DNA of 5,337 nucleotides from NCBI GenBank assembly GCA_031273705.1, contig JAISRJ010000253.1, positions 1 to 5,337 of the forward strand. The letters are read 5' to 3'. Source of the DNA: Clostridiales bacterium. Its GTDB lineage: Bacteria > Bacillota > Clostridia > Lachnospirales > WQUN01. The position numbers were made by a program, and so were the translations under genes. Shown here one piece after another: positions 1 to 4,940 of the stretch. The notes below the pieces were generated by a model that made no database searches, had not been told where the DNA came from, and was given only the letters and a program-made list of their open reading frames with translations. The first letter of the stretch is position 1; each line of letters begins with the position of its first letter.

Positions 1-2
1 TA

Positions 3-26
3 GGCTCTACTCCCGTTTTAGTGGAT
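3..26. repeat. Left terminal inverted repeat of the IS
   Basis: This end pairs with 1311-1334 in inverted orientation. The outer 12 bases (GGCTCTACTCCC) are identical, the next 4 differ, and the following 8 (TAGTGGAT) are identical again, giving 20 of 24 matches. It lies 9 bp beyond the transposase stop codon, so it is the 3' end of the element relative to its gene. Confidence 0.9.
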
Positions 27-35
27 GAAGTAGAT

Positions 36-1280
36 TCAGAACGGTTTCGGAACCGCCAGTTGTAGCTTGCCTGCAATGAGATAAATCATTGAGGAGTATC
101 CTTCAAAGGTATGAAATCCTCGTGCTTTGCGTTTAGCTGCCTGGATCATGCTGTTGATGCCTTCGCAAATGGCGTTGGTAATACGGTTTTTAAAGTAGGC
201 AAGAATTTTGTCCTTGTGCCGTTTCAAGGTTTCCGCAGCCGCTTTCATGGGCGCGAGCCGACAACGGCGCATCCATGAATACAAGCCGTCAAAACCGCTT
301 TCGGCTTCTTCCAAAGTTCTGCTGGCGTAGAAGTCATCCAGCCCCGCCACAATGCGGTATGCGCGACCTGTTTGGGGGTATCGCTTGGACATTTCAGCGA
401 GTTTGGCGGACTGCTCATTTGTCAGTTTTGCCTCTGGAATCATAAACAATCGCCGACCGCGAAACAGTTCCTTTTTATCGGCAACCGCCTTTTGTTCCGC
501 TTTGCGAACCTCGTCCAGCGCGTCAATCAGCACTTTTTTGACATGGAATTTATCGATGATGTTCTCAGCTTTCGGAAAATTGTCAGCAATGGCGGGCAGA
601 AAGGTTTTGGACATATCGCTGGTCACAGCGGTGATGTTTTCCGGGTCGCCGCCCTTTGCAGTCAGCTTTTCGGCGAACTTCTTCACCGTTTCGGCGTCCC
701 GCCCTTCCTCCACATCCAGCACCCGACGCTTTGCCGCATCAATGATGATGGTCACATATTTATGCCCGCGCTTGAACGAGGTTTCATCAATCGCCAGCAT
801 GGCAACATCGCTCAAATCCATACCATCCACGGCTTTGTTGATCCAATGCCGCATTATTTTCACCAGCGATTTTTCGTCACAGCGCAGCAGCGCGGCGGTT
901 TTGGCGATGGGCATATCTGCTAAAATCAGCATAGCATAGCCCTCAAAAAGCAGCGTGAATCGGCTGTTTTTGCGCTCATACGGCGCATTGACTTGAACGC
1001 TTCCGCAGTGCGGACACAGCACCTTCGGGCGGCGGCAATGCACCAGGCATGGATAAAACATCACATCCCCGTGCCGCCATATTCGCTCTTTCGACTCATA
1101 CCCGTTGCGCTTGGTCTGCGCCCCGCATTTTGGGCAGACAATCGCCGCTGCCCGGCGGATTCCGACGTGTATGTGCAGTGCCATCTCTTTTTCATCAAAC
1201 TGTGCGCCGATGATGTACCACGGCTCTTCCAGCCCCAGCGAACCCGCCATCATCCGTGTCATGTTTTCGATGTGTTCCAT
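36..1280 (-). CDS. tnp: ISL3 family transposase (DDE type)
   Basis: This 414-residue protein catalyses excision and insertion of the surrounding IS by binding its terminal repeats. The N-terminal part has a zinc-ribbon-like set of cysteines, C49-x-x-C52 and C89-x-x-C92, followed by a helical DNA-binding region at about 100-150. The catalytic core starts at about 160: D165 in AIDE, D222 in VTSDMS and E373 in CEGINS are the likely DDE triad, and the stretch NIIDKFHVKK (240-249) together with KRKARGFHTFEGY (383-395) is typical of ISL3/Tn3-like 'transposase_20/ISL3' proteins. The length is normal for the family and there is no frameshift or internal stop. The start ATG at 1280 is preceded at 8 bp by a weak GGGTGAT site, and an extended -10 promoter lies just upstream in the inner edge of the repeat. 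The gene opposes every other gene in the window. Confidence 0.93.
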   Translation of the reverse strand: MEHIENMTRMMAGSLGLEEPWYIIGAQFDEKEMALHIHVGIRRAAAIVCPKCGAQTKRNGYESKERIWRHGDVMFYPCLVHCRRPKVLCPHCGSVQVNAPYERKNSRFTLLFEGYAMLILADMPIAKTAALLRCDEKSLVKIMRHWINKAVDGMDLSDVAMLAIDETSFKRGHKYVTIIIDAAKRRVLDVEEGRDAETVKKFAEKLTAKGGDPENITAVTSDMSKTFLPAIADNFPKAENIIDKFHVKKVLIDALDEVRKAEQKAVADKKELFRGRRLFMIPEAKLTNEQSAKLAEMSKRYPQTGRAYRIVAGLDDFYASRTLEEAESGFDGLYSWMRRCRLAPMKAAAETLKRHKDKILAYFKNRITNAICEGINSMIQAAKRKARGFHTFEGYSSMIYLIAGKLQLAVPKPF

Positions 1281-1286
1281 ATTTTT

Positions 1287-1309
1287 ATCACCCGGTATTA
1301 ATTATACCA
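1287..1309 (-). promoter_or_regulatory. Extended -10 promoter and weak RBS of the transposase
   Basis: On the minus strand, TGGTATAAT (plus-strand positions 1301-1309) is an exact extended -10 element, TGn followed by TATAAT. It lies 20 bp upstream of the transposase ATG and next to the inner edge of the terminal repeat. No good -35 hexamer is found 17 bp further upstream, as expected when TGn compensates. GGGTGAT at 1287-1293 is the likely ribosome binding site. The 5' leader would be very short. Confidence 0.6.
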
Positions 1310-1310
1310 T

Positions 1311-1334
1311 ATCCACTACTTTGGGAGTAGAGCC
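1311..1334. repeat. Right terminal inverted repeat of the IS
   Basis: This is the inverted partner of 3-26, with 20 of 24 positions matching. It lies upstream of the transposase gene and is directly followed by the broken membrane-protein frame, so 1334/1335 is the insertion junction. Confidence 0.9.
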
Positions 1335-1342
1335 TTTTTATA
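1335..1342. repeat. Candidate 8-bp target-site duplication (right copy)
   Basis: TTTTTATA follows the right end of the IS directly. The usual ISL3 duplication is 8 bp. The left copy would lie at -6 to 2, and the two visible bases there (TA at 1-2) match the last two of this octamer. Two matching bases are weak support on their own. Confidence 0.4.
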
Positions 1343-1481
1343 TCCGTTTACTATGCTCCCGCTGCTGAATACGAACAGTCTGTTTACGGGCGGTCATCCG
1401 TTTTTATTGCCTGTTGTTATAGCACTGGGCGTTGGTGTCGCGGGAGGGTATGTGTTGATTAAACGCCCCGTAAGATTTTAA
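1335..1481 (+). pseudogene. C-terminal remnant of a membrane-anchored protein cut by the IS
   Basis: The frame is open from the IS junction to a TAA at 1479-1481 and encodes about 48 residues. They read as a short stretch (LYPFTMLPLLNTNSLFTGG), a hydrophobic helix rich in V, A and G (about 20 residues ending VGVAGGYVLI), and a short basic tail, KRPVRF. This is the usual end of a cell-surface protein held by a C-terminal membrane helix. The single in-frame ATG (1353) has no ribosome binding site, and no start is seen inside the IS, so the piece is most likely the tail of a longer gene whose 5' part lies left of the IS. LPLLNT has some resemblance to a sortase LPxT signal, but the required G is missing. 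The family cannot be named from this fragment. Its layout (outside domain, helix, basic tail) resembles the end of the protein at 3508-4164. Confidence 0.6.
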
Positions 1482-1556
1482 TAAATATAATTAAACCCAA
1501 TACTTTCGGAATTTGAATCGTTTATATATATGACGGGCTGAAAGGCGGGTGACGAA
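1482..1556 (+). promoter_or_regulatory. AT-rich leader of the first sigma gene
   Basis: This 75-bp spacer should hold the promoter of the sigma operon if the operon is not read through from upstream. TATATATATG at 1523-1532 could supply a -10 (TATATA or TATATG), but no convincing -35 lies 16-18 bp upstream. The heptamer TTGAATC (1513-1519) recurs upstream of the second sigma gene at 2957-2963. The ribosome binding site is AAGGCGGGTGA (1542-1552), 4 bp before the ATG. Confidence 0.3.
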
Positions 1557-2093
1557 ATGACAAGTCACGAAATAGATGTATTGATTAAAAAGATTGCTCA
1601 CGGAGATATTGAGGCTTTGGAACACCTATACACAGGAATGAAAAAGCCTGTATACTTTTATGCTTTGCGTCTTTCAAATAATACGGACATTGCTGAAGAT
1701 GTAATGCAGGATACCTTTATCTCAATAATGAGCAATAGCGGGTCTTATATCCCGAAAGGGAAAGGCTCTGCTTGGATATTCACGATTGTAAAAAATAAGA
1801 TTCTTGATTATCAGAAAAAGCAAAAGCCATCCATGCAAATTGATGAACAGGAAAACTTAATTGACCCATCGTGCCAAATAGAGAATTTTATAAACAAAAA
1901 TATGTTTTTTGAAATGCTGACCCCATTAAATAAAAAAGAACGTGATATTGTTATTTTAAGAATCCTCGTCGGATTTACTTTGACCGAAGCCGCCCGCGAA
2001 TTAAATTTACCGAAAGGGAGCGTTTTTTGGACTTATAACAATGCAATGAAAAAGTTGAAAAAAGCTCTGAAAGGGGAAAATGATTATGTATAA
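1557..2093 (+). CDS. ECF-like RNA polymerase sigma factor (module 1)
   Basis: This 178-residue protein has the two-domain layout of a small sigma-70 factor: region 2 at about 9-90, a short linker, and region 4 at about 114-172. Region 2 shows GDIEALEHLY (16-25), KKPVY (29-33) and the AEDVMQDTF segment (46-54) typical of region 2.1/2.2 binding to the RNA polymerase clamp. AWIFTIVKNKILDYQKK (72-88) corresponds to region 2.3/2.4, which melts and reads the -10 element. Region 4 carries LNKKERDIVILRILVGFTLTEAA as the first helices of the helix-turn-helix, then LPKGSVFWTYNNAMKKLKKAL as the -35 recognition helix. The W158-x-Y160 in that helix replaces the common SRL/SRA pattern. The ATG is preceded at 4 bp by AAGGCGGGTGA. 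The gene overlaps the next one, which implies coupled translation with its likely antagonist. About 30 percent of the first 60 residues (18 of 60, ungapped) are identical to the sigma factor at 2993. The regulon is unknown. Confidence 0.88.
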   Translation: MTSHEIDVLIKKIAHGDIEALEHLYTGMKKPVYFYALRLSNNTDIAEDVMQDTFISIMSNSGSYIPKGKGSAWIFTIVKNKILDYQKKQKPSMQIDEQENLIDPSCQIENFINKNMFFEMLTPLNKKERDIVILRILVGFTLTEAARELNLPKGSVFWTYNNAMKKLKKALKGENDYV

Positions 2094-2889
2094 ACAAGTA
2101 AAAACAATCTTGTCCTCACACGCCGATGCCGTTGTTCCAGATAAGTGGGACAATATCCGGGGTGCTGCTGTCGGAATACTCCCCCAGCAAAAATCTATTG
2201 TTAATAAACCGCGCCACAGGGCGTATCAGTTTGCGGCTTTGGCGGCGAGCTTATGCGTTGTTATTGCCGCAACTGTTATTGCTTTTCCTAACTTGATGAA
2301 TAGTGGAATTGTCACCGATCCGGGCAATTTGTCCGGTAATCCAGCAGCCGATAATAGTCAGGGTGAAAAGCCGTCGATCCCAAACACAACGAAAATTGTT
2401 GTCAATGATCTTGCCGATGGATTGTCTGAACCAAGAATTAAAATTGATTTATTAGAGGGTGATTTTACCCTTATGACTAAGCAGGAAACTATTAATTATT
2501 ATGGCATTGATTTTTTTCCAAAGTCCATTCCCGCAGACATGACCGAAAACACAGAAAATACATTCGGTGTTTATAAAAGGAATGGCGGAACGGGAGAAAT
2601 ATACTACGGTGTAAATATGGCGTGGTATATCAATGCAGATGTCAGCCGGGAATTGCAAGTTACCGTTGATAAGGGACAATTACCGTATAGCGGCCTTGCG
2701 TATTTAGGAGAAGAATATGAGAAATCAATGATTAACGGTATCGACTTGGTAATAAAACGAAGTGTGGGTTATTCGGGCGAAGTCATGTTTATTGCCGAAA
2801 TGATGTATAAGGGTAACGGGATTCGGGTTTATTCAAACAATCTCACCCAATTGGAATTTGTTGATGCGATAACTTCGCTTTTGGTGTAA
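2086..2889 (+). CDS. Single-pass membrane protein, probable anti-sigma factor of module 1
   Basis: The product has 267 residues. About 47 N-terminal residues are cytoplasmic (VPDKWDNIRG near 17-26, then a basic patch KPRHR at 41-45). One hydrophobic helix covers about 48-68, then comes a P/N/G/S-rich linker (about 72-105) and a C-terminal outside domain of about 150 residues. This N-in, C-out layout next to a sigma gene is that of membrane anti-sigma factors, which bind the sigma with the short inner part and sense the envelope with the outer part. No ZAS zinc motif (HxxxCxxC) is present. The outer domain ends LTQLEFVDAITSLLV, somewhat like DUF4367-type domains, but I cannot assign it firmly. 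I chose ATG 2086 because AAGGGG (2071-2076) stands 9 bp before it; ATG 2080 is in frame and would add two residues, but leaves only 3 bp. The gene overlaps the sigma stop by 8 bp (ATGTATAA), a sign of coupled translation. Confidence 0.7.
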   Translation: MYKQVKTILSSHADAVVPDKWDNIRGAAVGILPQQKSIVNKPRHRAYQFAALAASLCVVIAATVIAFPNLMNSGIVTDPGNLSGNPAADNSQGEKPSIPNTTKIVVNDLADGLSEPRIKIDLLEGDFTLMTKQETINYYGIDFFPKSIPADMTENTENTFGVYKRNGGTGEIYYGVNMAWYINADVSRELQVTVDKGQLPYSGLAYLGEEYEKSMINGIDLVIKRSVGYSGEVMFIAEMMYKGNGIRVYSNNLTQLEFVDAITSLLV

Positions 2890-2992
2890 CAGATATGTCT
2901 TAGATATTATAATGCTCCCTTGAAAATATTTTTTCATTCCACCAATAAAATCATTGTTGAATCCGTCATAGGAGGTGAAAGGAGGTCGGGGC
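2890..2992 (+). promoter_or_regulatory. Spacer and tandem Shine-Dalgarno sites before the second sigma gene
   Basis: This 103-bp spacer has no obvious terminator hairpin, so the second module may be partly transcribed from the first. TTGAAA (2920-2925) is a possible -35, but the hexamer 17 bp downstream (CAATAA) is a poor -10. TTGAATC (2957-2963) is shared with the leader of the first sigma gene. Two strong ribosome binding sites follow each other: AGGAGGTGA at 2970-2978 and GGAGGT at 2981-2986. Only the second has proper spacing (6 bp) to ATG 2993. Confidence 0.4.
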
Positions 2993-3511
2993 ATGACAAA
3001 CAACGAGTTGCGAACCCGAATACAAGCGGTGTCTGCCGGGGATAGAACGGCGTTTGAAGAAATCTACAAAGAACTAAATAAACCGATGTACACGATTATT
3101 TTACGAATCACGCAAGAACAATCGTTATCAGAGGACATATTACAGGAGATTTTTGTCAAACTGTTTCAGTCCCCACCTATAACCGCAAATAATCCTCGTG
3201 CTTATTTGTTCCAGATGGCGCGCAATCTGGCGATAGACGGCATTAGGAAGCGTCCGCAATTCGCCAATGTCGATGATTTTGAGAACCTTGTATATTCTCC
3301 TGATATTGATATTTCCGAGAAACTGGCGGTTGAAGAAGCGTTAAAAACTTTACCGCTGATTGAATGTCAGATTGTATCGTTGCACATTAACGGCAGTCTT
3401 ACAATCAAAGAAATATCTAAGATTTTGGATATGCCGATAGGTACGACATTGTGGAGGTATCACAAGGCAATCAAGCAGCTTCGCCTACATTTAACTGGAG
3501 GTGCGATATGA
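2993..3511 (+). CDS. ECF-like RNA polymerase sigma factor (module 2)
   Basis: This 172-residue sigma-70-type factor has region 2 at about 8-88 and region 4 at about 110-167. The landmarks are GDRTAFEEIY (16-25), NKPMY (29-33), LSEDILQEIFVKLF (45-58), then PRAYLFQMARNLAIDGIRKR (68-87) for region 2.3/2.4, and in region 4 LPLIECQIVSLHINGSLTIKEIS followed by DMPIGTTLWRYHKAIKQLR as recognition helix. W154-x-Y156 occurs at the same place as in the sigma of module 1. The GGAGGT site 6 bp before ATG 2993 decides the start; a GTG at 2975 is in frame but lies inside the first Shine-Dalgarno sequence and has no site of its own. Its stop overlaps the next start as ATGA. The paralogy with the first sigma suggests a duplicated module whose copies have diverged to different signals or promoters. 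Confidence 0.87.
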   Translation: MTNNELRTRIQAVSAGDRTAFEEIYKELNKPMYTIILRITQEQSLSEDILQEIFVKLFQSPPITANNPRAYLFQMARNLAIDGIRKRPQFANVDDFENLVYSPDIDISEKLAVEEALKTLPLIECQIVSLHINGSLTIKEISKILDMPIGTTLWRYHKAIKQLRLHLTGGAI

Positions 3512-4164
3512 AAAAGATTTTTGCGTTAGTAATTGTAATATTGATGGTTTTGACCTGCTCCCTGCCCGTATTCGCGGCAGAGGAATCTGTTCCCTTTATT
3601 GGAGGCGGTGCGCTTATTGATGATGAAAACACAACACCACTCACAGATGAAGAAAAGCAATTGCGGATTAATGTGTACAATGAAATTTTCGCCCTTTCAA
3701 AAACGGATGAAAATATTATTGCTGTCAAACTGAGTGAGGATTCCCGCTGGGTATTTTGGAATGTTGCTGGTGATCCGAAAACGGTAAAGGAATACGCAAA
3801 AAGGTTTGACAAGTATTCTGAGTTCCTTATAATGACCGATGATATTGATAAAGCCGAAAGCAATATTGGCGACAACAATGCAGAGGGCGGTGTAGACATT
3901 GGTGGAAATACACCGGACAACTCTTATTACTACTTGTGGATTGCCGTAGCGTTCGGGATTTTGTTTTTAGGCGCGGTGTTCATATTCGTGAAAAGAAAAA
4001 GAACGATTCCGGCGTTTCAAACGGCTAACGGAAATGTTGTTACACAAAATACGGTAATCAGCAAAAAGGAAGCTATCCTCTCTGTGAAACAAAATGAAAC
4101 GGCTCCCGGCGTAAATGTATTCAGTTCCATTTTGCATAAGATTGATGATGAAAGTGAGAAATAA
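3508..4164 (+). CDS. Signal-peptide type I membrane protein coupled to the second sigma factor
   Basis: The 218-residue product begins with a clear signal peptide: MKK, a hydrophobic core to about 18, and a VFAA site giving cleavage near 23/24. An outside domain covers about 25-138. It has an acidic region with LTDEEKQLRINVYNEI (45-60), a central part with WVFWNVAGD (81-89), and an acidic, glycine-rich stalk (118-139). One membrane helix lies at about 141-161, followed by KRKR (162-165) as stop-transfer and a cytoplasmic tail of about 57 residues. ATG 3508 is chosen because GGAGG stands 6 bp upstream, the ATGA overlap is typical of coupled genes, and the signal peptide starts there; the frame is open further upstream but that would bury the signal peptide. 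I do not recognise the family. The tight coupling to a sigma gene suggests that its tail could control or be controlled by that sigma, but it might equally be an envelope effector. It is the last gene before the hairpin at 4245. Confidence 0.72.
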   Translation: MKKIFALVIVILMVLTCSLPVFAAEESVPFIGGGALIDDENTTPLTDEEKQLRINVYNEIFALSKTDENIIAVKLSEDSRWVFWNVAGDPKTVKEYAKRFDKYSEFLIMTDDIDKAESNIGDNNAEGGVDIGGNTPDNSYYYLWIAVAFGILFLGAVFIFVKRKRTIPAFQTANGNVVTQNTVISKKEAILSVKQNETAPGVNVFSSILHKIDDESEK

Positions 4165-4244
4165 GATTTTTGATGTCAAACAACTGAATATGTCAGTTAT
4201 CAAAGAGCCAGACGCATAGACGCAGGGACGACAACAACTACTAA
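4165..4244. other. Non-coding spacer before the terminator
   Basis: No credible gene is seen here on either strand. The only structure is three degenerate copies of an 8-bp unit starting GACG (GACGCATA, GACGCAGG, GACGACAA at 4211-4234), which is too short to interpret. Confidence 0.4.
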
Positions 4245-4278
4245 AAAGCCCTGCTGATCAATTTTTCAGCAGGGCTTT
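4245..4278. terminator. Rho-independent terminator hairpin, probably bidirectional
   Basis: AAAGCCCTGCTGA (4245-4257) pairs perfectly with TCAGCAGGGCTTT (4266-4278): a 13-bp stem with an 8-base loop. It lies 80 bp after the stop of the last gene of the sigma modules and would end that transcript. On the plus strand the T tract is short (CTTTAACT). On the minus strand the stem is followed by CTTTTTAG, a better U tract, although no minus-strand gene is visible to its right in the window. Confidence 0.8.
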
Positions 4279-4309
4279 AACTAAGACAAAAAATATTGAA
4301 AATGTAAAA

Positions 4310-4334
4310 TGCAACTGGCAGTTGACAGATTGCA
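4310..4334. promoter_or_regulatory. Palindrome upstream of the XRE gene, candidate operator and promoter
   Basis: CAACTG (4312-4317) and CAGTTG (4319-4324) form a perfect inverted repeat around one central G. They sit inside a wider pair, TGCAA (4310-4314) and TTGCA (4330-4334). The right arm overlaps TTGACA (4322-4327), a consensus -35 hexamer, and TTGCAA (4330-4335) stands 17 bp before TGAAAT (4353-4358), an alternative weak promoter. XRE-family regulators often bind such short dyads in their own promoter, so autoregulation is a reasonable inference. No second copy of the dyad is seen in the window. Confidence 0.4.
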
Positions 4335-4393
4335 AGTCGTAAATGGTGGTAATGAAATTCTAAATTTAATAAAATATTGGTGGGGGTTGGGCA

Positions 4394-4855
4394 ATGGAGT
4401 TATCAAAAAAAATATATATACTTAGAAAAGAGCAACGGCTTTCGCAAGAAGAACTTGCCATGCAAATCAATGTTTCGCGTCAGGCTGTTTCCAAATGGGA
4501 ATCGGGGCAAGCTATACCCGACACGAATAATATTATTTTACTTAGTAAAATTCTAAATGTCAGCACAGACTATCTTCTAAATGATGAATCGGAATTATCA
4601 GAACAATCTCTAATACCGTCACATGAAAAATCGCACTTGTTAATTATAGGGATGATAATTTGTGCGCTCGGATTTTTAGGGGCAGCTATTTGCGCGGCAA
4701 TTATTTTATTAAATTCATCGGTCGCTTCACAGGATATGGAAACTATCTCTTTTAATATTAACGGTTATTTTATAGCCGCATTATTATCAGCTATGGTTTT
4801 TGTCATAGGCGCGGGCATTTTGACGATTCTAATTATTAAAAATAAACGAAGATAA
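4394..4855 (+). CDS. XRE-family helix-turn-helix regulator with two membrane helices
   Basis: The 153-residue protein starts with a classic Cro/C1 (XRE) DNA-binding domain at about 3-62: IYILRKEQRLSQEELA (7-22), the turn and recognition helix VSRQAVSKWESG (27-38), then IPDTNNIILLSKILNVSTDYLL. A polar linker (63-80) leads to a hydrophobic helix at about 82-106, a short loop probably outside the cell, a second helix at about 125-148, and a basic end KNKRR. Both the DNA-binding head and the C-terminus would be cytoplasmic. This head-plus-membrane design is common in Firmicutes and implies a regulator tethered to the membrane, possibly sensing envelope or small-molecule signals; the ligand is unknown. 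The ATG is preceded by GGTGGGGG (4379-4386) at 7 bp. A dyad 60-80 bp upstream could be its operator. The gene lies between a terminator and a truncated M56-like frame, with no visible partner. Confidence 0.85.
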   Translation: MELSKKIYILRKEQRLSQEELAMQINVSRQAVSKWESGQAIPDTNNIILLSKILNVSTDYLLNDESELSEQSLIPSHEKSHLLIIGMIICALGFLGAAICAAIILLNSSVASQDMETISFNINGYFIAALLSAMVFVIGAGILTILIIKNKRR

Positions 4856-4940
4856 AAAGCATAATTTAATACCATCGCTGTTTTCAGTATTTGTTAAGCA
4901 TATTATTTGCGGAAGCCCTCTGACTTTTGGTGAGGGCAGC

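Larger units (their letters stand above)
3..1334 (-). mobile_element. Complete ISL3-family insertion sequence, 1332 bp
   Basis: The element is bounded by inverted repeats that both begin GGCTCTACTCCC and carries one transposase gene filling nearly its whole length, read on the minus strand. The arrangement (about 1.3 kb, one ORF of about 410 codons, TIRs starting GG, N-terminal zinc-binding cysteines and a DDE core) fits the ISL3 family, which moves by a DDE transposase and usually leaves 8-bp target duplications. The 8 bases after the right end are TTTTTATA; only TA is visible before the left end, which agrees with a duplication but cannot prove it. The element is visibly richer in G+C than the DNA to its right, which suggests recent arrival from another background. 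The transposase frame is unbroken and both ends are present, so it may still be mobile. It interrupts the gene whose tail is at 1335-1481. Confidence 0.9.

Noticed and set aside
1315..1350. Outward promoter from the right IS end driving the downstream genes
   Set aside because: TTGGGA (1321-1326) could be a -35, but the T/A-rich hexamers downstream are only 10-14 bp away, too close for a sigma-A promoter.
352..1368. Several long plus-strand open frames opposite the transposase (about 352-939, 372-923, 993-1301, 1105-1368)
   Set aside because: They are shadows of the G+C-richer transposase gene. They have no ribosome binding sites or recognisable domains, and the minus-strand frame has clear catalytic and zinc motifs.
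1353..1481. Independent small membrane protein starting at ATG 1353
   Set aside because: There is no ribosome binding site, and the frame continues back to the IS junction, so a tail of an interrupted gene is the simpler reading.
2452..2679. Minus-strand open frame inside the anti-sigma-like gene
   Set aside because: It has no ribosome binding site or family features and is fully covered by a well-supported plus-strand gene.
2975..2992. GTG at 2975 as start of the second sigma factor
   Set aside because: It lies inside the first Shine-Dalgarno sequence with none upstream, while ATG 2993 has GGAGGT at 6 bp and gives the normal sigma N-terminus.
3471..4203. Minus-strand open frames (3471-3920 and 3967-4203)
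   Set aside because: They are serine-rich shadow translations of the type I membrane protein gene, which has a signal peptide, a membrane helix and a strong start.
4211..4234. Three 8-bp units beginning GACG, as a possible repeat array or CRISPR-like element
   Set aside because: The copies are short and degenerate and have no spacer structure; chance is sufficient.
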